NCBI RefSeq assembly: GCF_003985155.1 | Contig: NZ_ML133688.1 | Span: forward strand, 558,001 to 622,000 | Length of the DNA: 64,000 nt | Source: Rhizobium vallis | Lineage (GTDB): Bacteria > Pseudomonadota > Alphaproteobacteria > Rhizobiales > Rhizobiaceae | Direction: 5' to 3' | In this document: positions 16,817 to 26,094 of the stretch, piece by piece | Layout of the letters: each line of letters opens with the position of its first letter | How positions within the stretch are numbered: position 1 is the first letter of the stretch | Notes under the pieces: generated by a model | The model's input: the letters and a program-made list of their open reading frames with translations, nothing else | The model's database searches: none | Told to the model about the DNA's origin: nothing | Translations under genes and position numbers: made by a program

Positions 16817-17520
16817 CGGATGCCATGCCGCTGGAGCCGAGCTGGTGGGAGATCGCCCTGCGGATCGCGCTGACGGTGGTCGCCGGCGGCCTGATCGGCC
16901 TCGACCGCGAGCGCGGCGGCCACTCGGCAGGCTTCCGCACCACGATCCTGGTGGCGCTTGCTGCCTGCCTGGCGATGATCCAGGCAAACCTCCTTCTGTC
17001 GGTCTACGGAAAGACACCCGGCTTCTTCTCGCAGATGGACGTGCTGCGCTTTCCGCTCGGCGTTCTCACGGGCGTCGGCTTCATCGGCGGCGGCGCGCTC
17101 CTGAGGCGCGGCGACATGATGACCGGCGTCACCACAGCAGCGACCCTCTGGTTCATGACGGTCGTCGGCCTCTGCTTCGGCGGCGGGCAGATCGTGACGG
17201 GGACGGTGGCGACGGTGGTTGCCTTCATCGTCCTGAAGCCGATGAAGCATCTGGATACATGGCTGCGCTGCGAACGGAAGGCGACGCTCGTCGTCTACGG
17301 CTCGAGTTCCGATATTCCCGATCTGTCGGATGTGCTGGGACCTCTTGAATGCAGCGCACTGCTGGTCTCGCTGGGACCGACCGAAGACGGCCGCATCGGC
17401 GCGACATTCGAATTGCGCTGGCTGGCAAAGGATCCGGACGCATCCGCCCGCGCCATCCTGACCGCCGTTTGCGAGGCGCACGAGATCGCCCATTTCTCAA
17501 TGCATTCGACGACGAACTGA
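16801..17520 (+). CDS. mgtC: MgtC/SapB-family membrane protein
   Basis: A 239-aa protein with four to five N-terminal membrane helices bearing the MgtC signature (GGLIGLDRERGGHSAGFRTT at 29-48; LTGVGFIGGGALL; GVTTAATLWF) and a soluble ~80-residue C-terminal ACT-like domain. MgtC proteins help cells cope with low magnesium and, in pathogens, with host vacuoles, partly by acting on F-ATPase. A weak AGGA precedes ATG 16801. A short frame with a far better ribosome site overlaps the start. Convergent with the DUF3008 gene. Confidence 0.9.
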   Translation: MSSLLTDAMPLEPSWWEIALRIALTVVAGGLIGLDRERGGHSAGFRTTILVALAACLAMIQANLLLSVYGKTPGFFSQMDVLRFPLGVLTGVGFIGGGALLRRGDMMTGVTTAATLWFMTVVGLCFGGGQIVTGTVATVVAFIVLKPMKHLDTWLRCERKATLVVYGSSSDIPDLSDVLGPLECSALLVSLGPTEDGRIGATFELRWLAKDPDASARAILTAVCEAHEIAHFSMHSTTN

Positions 17521-17532
17521 ACCGGACAGCAC

Positions 17533-17718
17533 CTATTTCGAGACGTGCTCGGGCTTGCCTTTTCTTTTCGTCGACGCAAATTCCTCGAGCTGCTTTTCGC
17601 TCATGGATTCGACCATCTGCTTCGAGGCGCCCTTGAGTTCCTTCTTGGGCGTCTCGCCGCGCTTGGCTGAAAGTGCGGCTCCTGCCGCCTTCTGCTGGGC
17701 CTTGGATTTGGCTGGCAT
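17533..17718 (-). CDS. DUF3008-family small basic protein
   Basis: The 61-aa sequence starts MPAKSKAQQKAAGAALSAKR and contains GASKQMVESMSEKQLEEFA and ends KRKGKPEHVSK, the full DUF3008 pattern. These small, Lys-rich, probably nucleic-acid-associated proteins are common in alphaproteobacteria and often stress-induced. No catalytic site is expected. It precedes a DUF2171 gene on the same strand, another small stress-type protein. Confidence 0.88.
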   Translation of the reverse strand: MPAKSKAQQKAAGAALSAKRGETPKKELKGASKQMVESMSEKQLEEFASTKRKGKPEHVSK

Positions 17719-17832
17719 ATCGGTCTCCTTCTGACCGGAACGAGGATGCTTTCACCTCTCCTACTTCCTGATCCCCCTACCCTGGACACCATACGGCGAG
17801 AGGCTGCGGCTGAAGCCGCAGCCGCGCGCTCG

Positions 17833-18066
17833 TCAGTTGATGGTGGCCCACTGGCTGCGGACATCCCTGGCGTTCTTCGTCAGATGAACGTGAGCGTCGA
17901 CGTGATCGACCCAGTCGAGCGGGATCAGGTGATGCTTGCCGTCCTCGGAATCGGTCTTGGTCAGCTTGATACGGGTAGGGCCGTCGAGATGGTCGACGGT
18001 CCCGACATGGGTGCCGTCGGCGGTCAGGACTTCCATATGTTCGCGAATCTGGTCTACGGAAATCAT
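17833..18066 (-). CDS. DUF2171-family protein
   Basis: 77 aa matching the DUF2171 pattern: a PRC-barrel-like beta fold with VLTADGTHVGTVDHLDG (13-29), IKLTKTDSEDGKHHLIPLDW and VDHVDAHVHLTK. These are small cytosolic proteins of unknown role, often next to stress genes. The protein is acidic and His-rich. It is the upstream neighbour of the DUF3008 gene (114 bp apart). Confidence 0.88.
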   Translation of the reverse strand: MISVDQIREHMEVLTADGTHVGTVDHLDGPTRIKLTKTDSEDGKHHLIPLDWVDHVDAHVHLTKNARDVRSQWATIN

Positions 18067-18183
18067 CGTTTCCTCCTTTGCATCACTGGCAGTTACCAGG
18101 CCGCAACGACGGGGAGCGAAGTTGGTTCCAAGCCGTTTGTCACAGACAAAATTGTTCCGGCGAAATCCGCTCGCGCGAGACGA

Positions 18184-19497
18184 TCAGCTCCTGAGCCCTC
18201 TGAACGCCGCCCTCACTTCCTGACTGAAGAGTTCCGGCTCCTCCCAGGCCGCAAAGTGCCCGCCCTTCTCTACCTGATTGTAGTAGACGAGGTCAGGATA
18301 GGCTTTTGCCAGCCACTTCTTCGGAGGCTTATAGACTTCGCCGGGAAAGACGGTGACGGCGACCGGCACCCTGACGGGAGAAAGCTTCGCCATTCCCGCG
18401 GCATTTTCCCAATAGATCTTTCCGCTGGAAGGGCCTGTGTTGGTCAGCCAGTAGAACGTGATGTTGTCTAGAAGCGCGTCCCGGCCGAGGGCGCTCTCCG
18501 GGTCGCCGCGCGTGAACACCCAGTCGGCGATCTTGTCGTAGAGCCAGGCCCCGAGACCGACCGGGGAATCCGCCAGGCCATATCCCACCGTCTCCGGCCG
18601 CGTGCTCATGATCGCTGCATAACCGAACCCGTTGTTCAGAAAGTCGCGAGCCTCGTTGAATATGACCTTCTCGTCCACCGACAGGGTTTCCGGAGCGGCG
18701 TCACCGCTCATCAGCGCCTTGGCTGCATCAGGTGGAAAGGTCGTGGCGCGTTCGACCCGGTTGACGTGAATGCCGAGCAGACCCTCTGGCGCCTGCCGTC
18801 CGAGCGCATCGCTGATGATCGCTCCCCAATCCCCGCCCTGGGACACGTAGCTGAGATAGCCGAGACGTTTCATCAGCGTGTCCCAGGCTGCCGCTATACG
18901 CTGCGGATCCCATCCTTTCTCCGTCGGTTTTCCCGAAAAGCCGAAGCCGGGGATCGAGGGAATGACCAGATGAAACGCATCCTCCGCCTTGCCGCCATGC
19001 GCGACGGGATCGGTGAGCGGCCCGATGACATCCAGAAGTTCGAAAACGGAGCCCGGCCACCCGTGGGTCATGATCAGGGGCAACGCGCGTTCGTTCGTCG
19101 ATCTGATGTGGATGAAGTGAATGTCGAGGCCGTCGATCTCCGTCAGGAATTGCGGATAGGCATTGAGCTTTGCTTCGGCCCGGCGCCAGTCGTAGGCGGT
19201 CTGCCAATAGTCGACCAGCGCGCGCAGCTTCTCGGGCTGCACCCCCTGAGATCTGTCCGCGACCGTCTGACCTTCCGGCCATCGGGTCGCAATGAGCCGG
19301 CGGCGAAGATCGTCAAGCGCGGCCTGCGGCACCTCGGTCTTGAACGGCCGCACGTCAGCGCCAAGCGCCGGGGTAGCGACCTCCGCTGCGAGGGCGACAT
19401 TCGGGAGGGCGGCGGCCGACAAGGCTACTCCGGCGCTGCCAAACAGCAGTGATCGACGCGACAACTGCATTGCTTCCCTGGATTGCTGCTTGGTCAT
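18184..19497 (-). CDS. Tat-exported epoxide hydrolase-family protein (EHN domain), copy 1
   Basis: 437 aa. A Tat signal (SRRSLLFGSAG, residues 14-24, then a hydrophobic stretch to about 37) suggests export in folded form. The epoxide-hydrolase N-terminal (EHN) domain follows (FKTEVPQAALDDLRRRL), then the alpha/beta-hydrolase core with oxyanion motif HGWPGS and nucleophile Asp in QGGDWGAI. The late His is in KGGHFAAWEEPE. Microsomal-type epoxide hydrolases have this layout. A close paralogue lies at 55493-56794. It is divergent from the alpha/beta-hydrolase gene at 19752. Confidence 0.9.
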   Translation of the reverse strand: MTKQQSREAMQLSRRSLLFGSAGVALSAAALPNVALAAEVATPALGADVRPFKTEVPQAALDDLRRRLIATRWPEGQTVADRSQGVQPEKLRALVDYWQTAYDWRRAEAKLNAYPQFLTEIDGLDIHFIHIRSTNERALPLIMTHGWPGSVFELLDVIGPLTDPVAHGGKAEDAFHLVIPSIPGFGFSGKPTEKGWDPQRIAAAWDTLMKRLGYLSYVSQGGDWGAIISDALGRQAPEGLLGIHVNRVERATTFPPDAAKALMSGDAAPETLSVDEKVIFNEARDFLNNGFGYAAIMSTRPETVGYGLADSPVGLGAWLYDKIADWVFTRGDPESALGRDALLDNITFYWLTNTGPSSGKIYWENAAGMAKLSPVRVPVAVTVFPGEVYKPPKKWLAKAYPDLVYYNQVEKGGHFAAWEEPELFSQEVRAAFRGLRS

Positions 19498-19751
19498 GAC
19501 TGCATCCTCTCCGCAAGATAGCTCACCAGTTCCGCGATCTCGCCATTGTCGTGAGCGTGGAGAACCTAGCCCCTGGCCGGCTTCATCGATACTTGGCGAA
19601 ACTGAGAGTCATCCTCTCATTTCGGCGCGCGATGCCCGACCTGATCCGAGAGGCTACCTCTCACTTTCTCGAGCTACCGGACCACACGGCTTTACCCGAT
19701 CTTCACAGCCAACGACGCCAAGTCGCGAGAACTCGACCAAAGGAGCATCCC

Positions 19752-20702
19752 ATGCTGAAAGGATCAATCGCAAGTCTTCTGGCAACCGCCGTGTTCGGCA
19801 CATCGGCGACGCTCGGCCATGCCGCGCCGGCGCAGAAGAACAAGGACGCGGACATCGGATTCGTCACGATCGACAAGGATGTCACCCTGAGAAGGATGGT
19901 CCTTCACGCTGAGGACCCGAAGGGAACCGTGCTCTTCCTCCACGGCTTTCCGGAAACGCTGTTCGTCTGGAAAAATATCGCCAGGAGCCTCGCCGGCGAC
20001 TACGACGTCCACGCCTTCGACTGGCCGGGCTACGGACAGTCATCGCGCCCCTCGGTCGAAAAGTTCGGCTATGCGCCGGCAGACTATGCCAGGGTGCTGA
20101 AGGCCTATATCGCCGAGGCGAGCATCGATCGCTCGAAGCTGACGATCTATGCCACCGATATCGGCTCTCTTCCCGCACTGCTCGCGGCCATCGACGAGCC
20201 TGATATCGCCAGGAATATCGTCGTTGGCGACTTCGCACCCTTCAACCGGCCGAACTACATGTATGAGAGCCTGCAGGCCCTGAAGAGCGAGCCGTCAGCT
20301 TCCCAGACCCGCGCCTACATGAACAAGACCAGCAGCGAAATCCTTGCAAATACCTACAGGCGCGGACTGTCGAACGAGGAGCAGTTCGATCTTCCCGCTG
20401 ACGTGCAGGAAGACATGAACCAGAGCTGGGGTCACGGCGAGTTGACCTCGGCCGACGCCTTCTACCACTATTATTCCAGCTTTACCCGGGACCAGGATTT
20501 CTTCGAGGCCAACCTCGGCAGGCTCAAGACGCCGGTCAAGGTCGCCTGGGGCGAGAAGGACCTCTATATCGACAAGAAAATGGGCGCCGAACTTGCCGAG
20601 CGCTTGGACGTGACGCTCGATGTCGTCGCCGGCGCGGGCCACTATCCGCATCTGCAATATCCGGAACGAACCATCGAAGAGGTCCTTGCATCAGCGAGAT
20701 GA
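19752..20702 (+). CDS. Exported alpha/beta hydrolase (epoxide hydrolase/dehalogenase-like)
   Basis: A 316-aa precursor with a ~24-residue signal peptide ending LGHA-AP. The core has LFLHGFPET (oxyanion), AFDWPGYGQSSRP, and a nucleophile elbow reading YATDIGSLP, where Asp stands at the nucleophile place as in epoxide hydrolases and haloalkane dehalogenases, though the usual G-x-D is here T-D. The catalytic His is in GAGHYPHLQYPE. ATG 19752 has AAAGGAGC upstream; longer frames include non-coding DNA. It faces the LysR gene, and the two stop ends overlap by 12 bp. Confidence 0.85.
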   Translation: MLKGSIASLLATAVFGTSATLGHAAPAQKNKDADIGFVTIDKDVTLRRMVLHAEDPKGTVLFLHGFPETLFVWKNIARSLAGDYDVHAFDWPGYGQSSRPSVEKFGYAPADYARVLKAYIAEASIDRSKLTIYATDIGSLPALLAAIDEPDIARNIVVGDFAPFNRPNYMYESLQALKSEPSASQTRAYMNKTSSEILANTYRRGLSNEEQFDLPADVQEDMNQSWGHGELTSADAFYHYYSSFTRDQDFFEANLGRLKTPVKVAWGEKDLYIDKKMGAELAERLDVTLDVVAGAGHYPHLQYPERTIEEVLASAR

Positions 20703-21620
20703 AGGCGAAACCTGGTCGCCGATCGGAAACGAGTTGCCGCTGCTCTCCCGAAGCCGCGGCAATGCCCAATCGATGAAGGATCTCACTTTCAGGGCGAGCG
20801 GCCCCTGCCTGGAATAGACCATGTGGATCGGACGCGAGGCGCCTTCATACTCTTCCAGAACCGGAACGAGTTGCCCGGACGCAAGGTGCTCCTGAATCTG
20901 ATAATCGAACAGCCGGGCGATTCCAGCCCCGCTCAGCGCCGCTGCAACACAGTTCGCTGCGGTGTTGACCTCCAGCCTCGTCCTGGGAAGGACTTCGACC
21001 CGCTGCCCATCCATGTCGAAAGTCCAAAAGAACGTCCTGCTGTTGAAAATGATGCCGTCGTGCTTGGGCAGATCGCGTGGATGTTTCGGCACTCCATGCT
21101 GTTCAAGGTAGGCGGGACTGGCGCAGGTGAGAAGCCGGAACTCTCCGGCCTTGACGGCATAAAGGGAGCTGTCGGCCAGATCCCCGAGACGGATCGCAAT
21201 ATCGACCTGTTCGCTGAGGAGATGGACCGAACGGTCCGACGACAGAAGGTTCAGCGACACCTCCGGATACTTCTCCATGAAGCCGAGCGCGATCGGCAGG
21301 ACATGACGGTTGCCGTATTCCACCGGCATGGTGATGGTGAGGAGGCCTCGCGGTGTCTGATACTCTCCGGAAACCCGCCGTTCGGCCTCCTCTATATCAG
21401 AAATGATCCTCCTGGCGGCGTCGACATATTCGCGACCGGCATCGGTCAGCTGCAGGTTCCGGCTCGTTCGCACGATCAGGCTCGCGCCGAGATGGCGCTC
21501 GAGATCTGCTACCTTGCGGCTGACGCTAGGCAATGGCGCATTGAGCTTTCGGCTGCCGGCAGAAATGCTGCCCGCATCGACCACGGCAAGCAAGACCCGC
21601 ATCGCATCAAGTCGGTCCAT
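20691..21620 (-). CDS. LysR-family transcriptional regulator
   Basis: 309 aa. The HTH (MRVLLAVVDAGSISAGSRKL, PLPSVSRKVADLERHLG) spans residues 6-55 and the LysR substrate domain follows (YPEVSLNLLSSDRSVHLLSEQVDIAIRLG, typical of the CrgA/AaeR subgroup). ATG 21620 is chosen because LysR proteins usually start one to a few residues before the first helix; a longer frame begins at 21641. It converges with the hydrolase gene and could control the exported hydrolases nearby. Confidence 0.87.
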   Translation of the reverse strand: MDRLDAMRVLLAVVDAGSISAGSRKLNAPLPSVSRKVADLERHLGASLIVRTSRNLQLTDAGREYVDAARRIISDIEEAERRVSGEYQTPRGLLTITMPVEYGNRHVLPIALGFMEKYPEVSLNLLSSDRSVHLLSEQVDIAIRLGDLADSSLYAVKAGEFRLLTCASPAYLEQHGVPKHPRDLPKHDGIIFNSRTFFWTFDMDGQRVEVLPRTRLEVNTAANCVAAALSGAGIARLFDYQIQEHLASGQLVPVLEEYEGASRPIHMVYSRQGPLALKVRSFIDWALPRLRESSGNSFPIGDQVSPSSR

Positions 21621-21775
21621 CGGTCGCCCTCCCGCGATCATTCAATCCTATTGATGTTATCCATAAACTCTATTCGTTTGAATGATGAGTTCCTCAAGCC
21701 CATATTAGCATCATGGACATGGACGAACCTCCCATCGAACACCATGTCCCTGGACCCTAGGAAAGGAACCGGAAA

Positions 21776-21976
21776 ATGACCACGCTTATTTATCGGGGTG
21801 CCGGCAAGACCTTCACCTCCGGCAGAGGCCGCTTCGATCTGGCAGATTATGCCCACAAGCTCGTGCTCGCCTGGACGCGCTGGCGCACTGCCCGCGAAAT
21901 CGAAGCTATGCCCTTCGACATCCGCAAGGACATCGGCTGGCCGAGCACGGACGACAGCAAACACCAGACCATGTAA
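21776..21976 (+). CDS. DUF1127-domain small protein
   Basis: 66 aa. The C-terminal half is a DUF1127 unit: LVLAWTRWRTAREIEAMPFD followed by IRKDIGWP. AGGAACCGGAAA precedes ATG 21776. DUF1127 proteins of rhizobia and Agrobacterium are small Arg-rich proteins; some bind RNA, and others influence phosphate uptake or stationary-phase behaviour. A perfect intrinsic terminator follows, so this is a monocistronic unit. Confidence 0.85.
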   Translation: MTTLIYRGAGKTFTSGRGRFDLADYAHKLVLAWTRWRTAREIEAMPFDIRKDIGWPSTDDSKHQTM

Positions 21977-22016
21977 TGCCGAACCATATAATGAATGCGA
22001 CATTCCTCTTAAGATG

Positions 22017-22051
22017 AGGGCGGCGCCTGCCTCGTGTACGCCGCCCTTTTT
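22017..22051 (+). terminator. Intrinsic terminator
   Basis: An 8-bp perfect GC stem, GGGCGGCG (22018-22025) with CGCCGCCC (22039-22046), is followed directly by TTTTT. It lies 41 bases after the DUF1127 gene and is the clearest plus-strand terminator in the window. Confidence 0.92.
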
Positions 22052-22262
22052 CGTCCCCGGAATGTCGGCTTCCACGCCGTTTTTGAGCCTGCCTGTAAGC
22101 CTGTTCTCTTCCCCGCCCCCGGCTTGACGACCGCTTGACCAGTCAAATCGCGGTCAATGTCGCATATTTGCTCTTCCCGGCCGCATTTATCCATGCCAGT
22201 GTCGCTTTTAGGACATCCGCGCGACGCATTCCGCGCGACGAATATGTCATCGTCCCTCGAGC

Positions 22263-23297
22263 ATGGATTTCGCTATGAACAGGATGCAGATCAAGAAGCG
22301 TTCACTGGTCTTCTTTATGGTACCGCAATTCACCATGCTGCCCTTTTCGGCGGCCGTGGACACCTTGCGCATCGCCAACCGCATGCTCGGCTACCAGGCC
22401 TATACCTGGCGGCTCGCCTCCGTCGACGGGGACAAGGTCTATTCTTCCTGCGGCATCGGCATCGAGGCGAATTCCTCGCTCGCCGAGGAGCGCCGCCATC
22501 TCGGCGGCGAAAACCGGCCGGGCATGGTGCTCGTCTGTTCCGGCATCGATATCGAAGAGTTCAACAACAAGTCGGTCAATGCCTGGCTGCGTGAATGCTA
22601 CAATCGCGGCGTTGCCGTCGGCAGCCTCTGTACGGGCGCACATGTCCTGGCCCAGGCCGGTCTGCTGAACGGCAAGCGCTGCGCCATCCATTGGGAGAAC
22701 CTGCCGGGCTTTTCCGAAGCCTTTCCGCAGGCCGAAGTCTATGCCGATCTCTATGAGGTCGACGGCAATCTCTATACCTGCGCCGGCGGCACCGCTTCGC
22801 TCGACATGATGCTGAACCTGATCGGCGAGGATTTCGGCGAAAGCCTGGTCAACCGCATCTGCGAGCAGCACCTGACCGACCGCGTGCGCAACCCGCACGA
22901 CCGCCAGCGCCTGCCGTTGCGCGCCCGCCTCGGCGTGCAGAACGCCAAGGTGCTGTCGATCATCGAGCTGATGGAAGGCAATCTCGCCGAGCCGCTGTCG
23001 CTGATCGAGATCGCCGACGGCGCCGGCCTCTCCCGTCGCCAGATCGAGCGGCTGTTCCGGCAGGAGATGGGCCGCTCGCCGGCCCGCTACTATCTGGAAA
23101 TCCGCCTCGACCGCGCCCGCCACCTGCTGGTGCAGTCCTCCATGCCCGTCGTCGAAGTCGCCGTCGCCTGCGGTTTCGTCTCGGCCTCGCATTTCTCCAA
23201 GTGTTATCGCGAACTCTACCACCGCTCGCCGCAGCAGGAACGCGCCGAGCGCAAGATGACCATGGCGACGGCAAGGCAGCAGGCCGTGGCTGCTTGA
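22263..23297 (+). CDS. GlxA-family transcriptional regulator (DJ-1/PfpI + AraC)
   Basis: 344 aa. An N-terminal class I glutamine amidotransferase-like (DJ-1/PfpI) domain (about 10-190), with GSLCTGAHVLAQAGLL at the nucleophile elbow (Cys in SLCTGA), is followed by an AraC HTH domain (NLAEPLSLIEIADGAGLSRR, VAVACGFVSASHFSKCYREL). Relatives such as GbdR, CdhR and ArgR control betaine, carnitine or arginine use. A TTGAC-CA-GTCAA palindrome (22134-22145) lies upstream. The target is unknown; the betaine-type binding protein at 7496 is too far away to call. Confidence 0.9.
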   Translation: MDFAMNRMQIKKRSLVFFMVPQFTMLPFSAAVDTLRIANRMLGYQAYTWRLASVDGDKVYSSCGIGIEANSSLAEERRHLGGENRPGMVLVCSGIDIEEFNNKSVNAWLRECYNRGVAVGSLCTGAHVLAQAGLLNGKRCAIHWENLPGFSEAFPQAEVYADLYEVDGNLYTCAGGTASLDMMLNLIGEDFGESLVNRICEQHLTDRVRNPHDRQRLPLRARLGVQNAKVLSIIELMEGNLAEPLSLIEIADGAGLSRRQIERLFRQEMGRSPARYYLEIRLDRARHLLVQSSMPVVEVAVACGFVSASHFSKCYRELYHRSPQQERAERKMTMATARQQAVAA

Positions 23298-23366
23298 GAT
23301 AACGACGGCTGAAGAAAATGAGAGAGGCGGTTCGCCCGGCCGCCTTTTGAGGTCTGATGACCTCTC

Positions 23367-23454
23367 CTCCGTCATGCTCGGGCCTGTCCCGAGCATCTAC
23401 TGCCGTTTCGTCTGTTGATACGCAGCAGATCCTCGACACAAGGCCGAGGATGAC
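23367..23454. repeat. Composite palindromic intergenic repeat (family A, copy 2)
   Basis: Outer inverted ends CCTCCGTCAT and ATGACG enclose two hairpins, GCTCGGG/CCCGAGC near 23376-23394 and CCTCG/CGAGG near 23431-23450. It has the same architecture as 5203-5294 with a diverged middle. It occupies the gap between the convergent GlxA-type and GGDEF genes. Confidence 0.8.
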
Positions 23455-23497
23455 GCCAGACAATGGCGGCTGTAGGCATAAGCAAGGCGAAACGCAC

Positions 23498-24829
23498 TTA
23501 CTGCGCCGCCTCCTCCGTCATTCTGGCGTCGGAATAGACCTGGTTGCGGCCGCGGTGCTTGGCCATGTAGAGGAACTGGTCGGCGGCGTTGAGATAGTTC
23601 TCGAAGGTTTCGTAGCCGCCGATCTCGGCGATGCCGATCGAGATCGTGACGCCGAGTTCCTCGTCGTCGGCCGTCACCTTCAGCCGTGAAATATCCGAGC
23701 GGATCTCGTCGCAAAGCTTGGTGGCGGCAGCTGAATCCATCTGCGGGAAGAGGATGGCGAATTCCTCACCGCCAAGGCGCGACAGAAGATTGTCGCTGCC
23801 GTCGAAGATCGTGAACAGCCTGTTTGCGACAGCTTTCAGCACCTTGTCGCCGATCTCGTGGCCAAAGGTATCGTTCAGCCGCTTGAAATGATCGATATCG
23901 AGAATGGCCACCGAACTCGGTGTTTTCAGCCGCAGGCACTCGTTCACCAGCTTCGGGCCGTTGTCGTAGAAATAGCGGCGGTTGTAGAGGCCTGTGAGGT
24001 AATCGCAGGCCGCAGCCGCCCTGAGCTGGCGCATCTGCGCCAGCGTCTCGGCATTGTTGGCGATGCGGCATTGCAGCTCCTCGGCGACGAACGGCCGATA
24101 GACGAAATCGCTGGCACCGGCCTTGAGGAAGCTCGCGGAAAGCATGCGGTCGTTGGAAGAGGAAACGCCGATGACGCGCAGCCTGTCCGAACCGAAGCGA
24201 TGGCGAATGCGCCGGGTCAGCTCGTAGCCGCTCATGTCGGGCATATGATGGTCGGTGACGACGAGCTCGATATCGCTGTAGGCTTCGAGCGCCGCCAGGG
24301 CCTCGAGCCCGGAATTCGCCTCGACGACGAGATATTGCTGCGCCTTCAGGAGATCGACGAGAACCTGGCGGGCCGAGACGACGTCATCGACGACGAGCAC
24401 CCGCGTCTTGCGGTTGGAGATCGCGCGGCGGACGGTCGCGACCAGATTGTCGAGCGCGAATTCGTTGTCCTTCAGCACGTAATCGATGACATTGCGCTCC
24501 ATGATCCTGTTGCGCGTGTTGAGATCGAATGTCGCGGTGAAGACGATTGCCGGGATATCGTGCTCGATCGTGCAGTCGAGCGCCTCGCCATAGGGCGAAT
24601 CCGGCAGATTGAGATCGACGACGGCCATGGTGTAGCCGTGACCGTCATCGGCGAGTTCCTTGCGCAGGGCCTTCAATGAGGAGCAGGATTTGACGGCAAG
24701 ACCAAGCTCAGTCTGGAACCGGTGACAGAGCACGGCGGAAAACATGCGGGAATCTTCAACCAGAAGTATCTTGAGCCCGCCAGAGCGCAGCCCGATACCA
24801 TCCCGGTGAAAATCCGCTTGAAAAGCCAC
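23498..24829 (-). CDS. PleD-like response regulator with GGDEF domain (REC-REC-GGDEF)
   Basis: 443 aa. REC1 (about 20-140) keeps the acidic pair (VEDS) and the phospho-acceptor Asp in AVVDLNLPD. REC2 (about 142-262) has VVDD and VVTDHHMPD. The GGDEF domain (about 280-430) has RLGGEEFAIL, so cyclase activity is expected. The RxxD inhibitory site is absent: the aligned residues before GGEEF read G-S-D-N. It would make c-di-GMP on phosphorylation. The start is GTG 24829 with GGGGGAG upstream. The next gene upstream encodes a shortened paralogue without GGDEF. Confidence 0.92.
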   Translation of the reverse strand: MAFQADFHRDGIGLRSGGLKILLVEDSRMFSAVLCHRFQTELGLAVKSCSSLKALRKELADDGHGYTMAVVDLNLPDSPYGEALDCTIEHDIPAIVFTATFDLNTRNRIMERNVIDYVLKDNEFALDNLVATVRRAISNRKTRVLVVDDVVSARQVLVDLLKAQQYLVVEANSGLEALAALEAYSDIELVVTDHHMPDMSGYELTRRIRHRFGSDRLRVIGVSSSNDRMLSASFLKAGASDFVYRPFVAEELQCRIANNAETLAQMRQLRAAAACDYLTGLYNRRYFYDNGPKLVNECLRLKTPSSVAILDIDHFKRLNDTFGHEIGDKVLKAVANRLFTIFDGSDNLLSRLGGEEFAILFPQMDSAAATKLCDEIRSDISRLKVTADDEELGVTISIGIAEIGGYETFENYLNAADQFLYMAKHRGRNQVYSDARMTEEAAQ

Positions 24830-25014
24830 GACGCTACTCCCCCATGCGCGCGCGGGGCTCGACTCGGCCCCTTACCCGGCGGGGCGGACGATAACCGAGA
24901 CACTTGCGCGCGTGAAGGGGACAAATGGCGTCAACACTTGTAATTGCAGAAATCTGACGTCGGCCCCCGACCGTCACGTCGGGGCCTCTCTTGTTCCGGA
25001 TACTGGAGCCGCCG

Positions 25015-25845
25015 TCAGGCAACCGCCCGCTCCTTGCGCATCGATTGGATCTGCAGGAGCGTGTCGAGGTTCTGGTTGACGCGGCAGTAGAATTCCTCGT
25101 CGATGAAGGGGCGCAGCATGAAATCATTGCCGCCGGCCTTCAGGAACCGCGCCGAAAGCAGCCGGTTCGAGGAGGAGGAAACGCCGATGATGCGCAGCTC
25201 GTGCGAGCCGATATTGGAGCGGATGCGCCGCGTCAGCTCGAAGCCGTCAATATCGGGCATGTTGTAGTCGGTGATCATCAGGCCGATATCACGGTTGGCC
25301 TTCAGGATCTCCAGCGCCTTGGCGCCATTCTCGGCGGTGCTGACGCGGAAATTATAGCGTTTCAGCCGGCTCGACAGCAGCGCGCGCGCTGTGGCGCTGT
25401 CGTCGACGATCAGCACGTGATGGCGATGATTGGTCAGGAACCGGCAGATCGATTCCGCCAGAAGATCGACGGCGAAGATATTGTCCTTGAGGATATAATC
25501 GACGATATCCTTGGCCATCAGCTTGTCGCGCATGCCTTCATGGAAGGTGCCGGTGAAGACAATGGTGGGTATCGAGAGATCGACCAGATATTCGAGCGCT
25601 TCGCCGTTTTCGGCGCCGGGCAGGTTGATGTTCGAGATCGCCAGCGTGATCGGATCGGAAGACTTGTCGTAGGAAAGCTGCAGTTCCTCGAAGCTGCGGC
25701 AGATCTCGACGTCGATGTCGAACAGCTCCTTGAGGCGTTTGCTGATCATCGACGTGAATACGTTGGAATCTTCCGCGACAATAATGCGCGCGCCGGCAAA
25801 CATTTCCCCGGAATATTGCATCCCTGAAATACCTAGAAACGCCAT
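25015..25845 (-). CDS. Tandem-receiver protein without output domain; REC1 lacks phospho-Asp
   Basis: 276 aa made of two receiver domains, both closely related to those of the neighbouring GGDEF protein. REC2 is intact (LIVDDS, MITDYNMPDIDG). In REC1 the phospho-acceptor is replaced: AISNINLPG stands where the paralogue has AVVDLNLPD (Asp to Asn), although the AEDS acidic pair and VLKDN-type Lys remain. It ends just after REC2. It is probably a signalling adaptor or competitor of its neighbour. ATG 25845 has GAAGG 7 bases upstream; 185 bp separate the two genes. Confidence 0.88.
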   Translation of the reverse strand: MAFLGISGMQYSGEMFAGARIIVAEDSNVFTSMISKRLKELFDIDVEICRSFEELQLSYDKSSDPITLAISNINLPGAENGEALEYLVDLSIPTIVFTGTFHEGMRDKLMAKDIVDYILKDNIFAVDLLAESICRFLTNHRHHVLIVDDSATARALLSSRLKRYNFRVSTAENGAKALEILKANRDIGLMITDYNMPDIDGFELTRRIRSNIGSHELRIIGVSSSSNRLLSARFLKAGGNDFMLRPFIDEEFYCRVNQNLDTLLQIQSMRKERAVA

Positions 25846-26094
25846 AAGCAAACCTTCGATGTAAATCTGTCCCCGGATCAAATCGGTACATCAATTGATT
25901 TGAATAATTATTAATCAGCGCCCCTGGATATGAAACGAAGAAGCTGCCCGATGGGGCCGCCTCCGATTTCTTGCAGATATGATTAAGAAATCGGGCGCGA
26001 AGCGCGATAGGCTTCCACAGTCTCACCGGCTGGCAGGGCTCACCCGAAGCGATTATAAACGAGCATCGCTCCCGACCAGCCGACAGGTCCTCCA

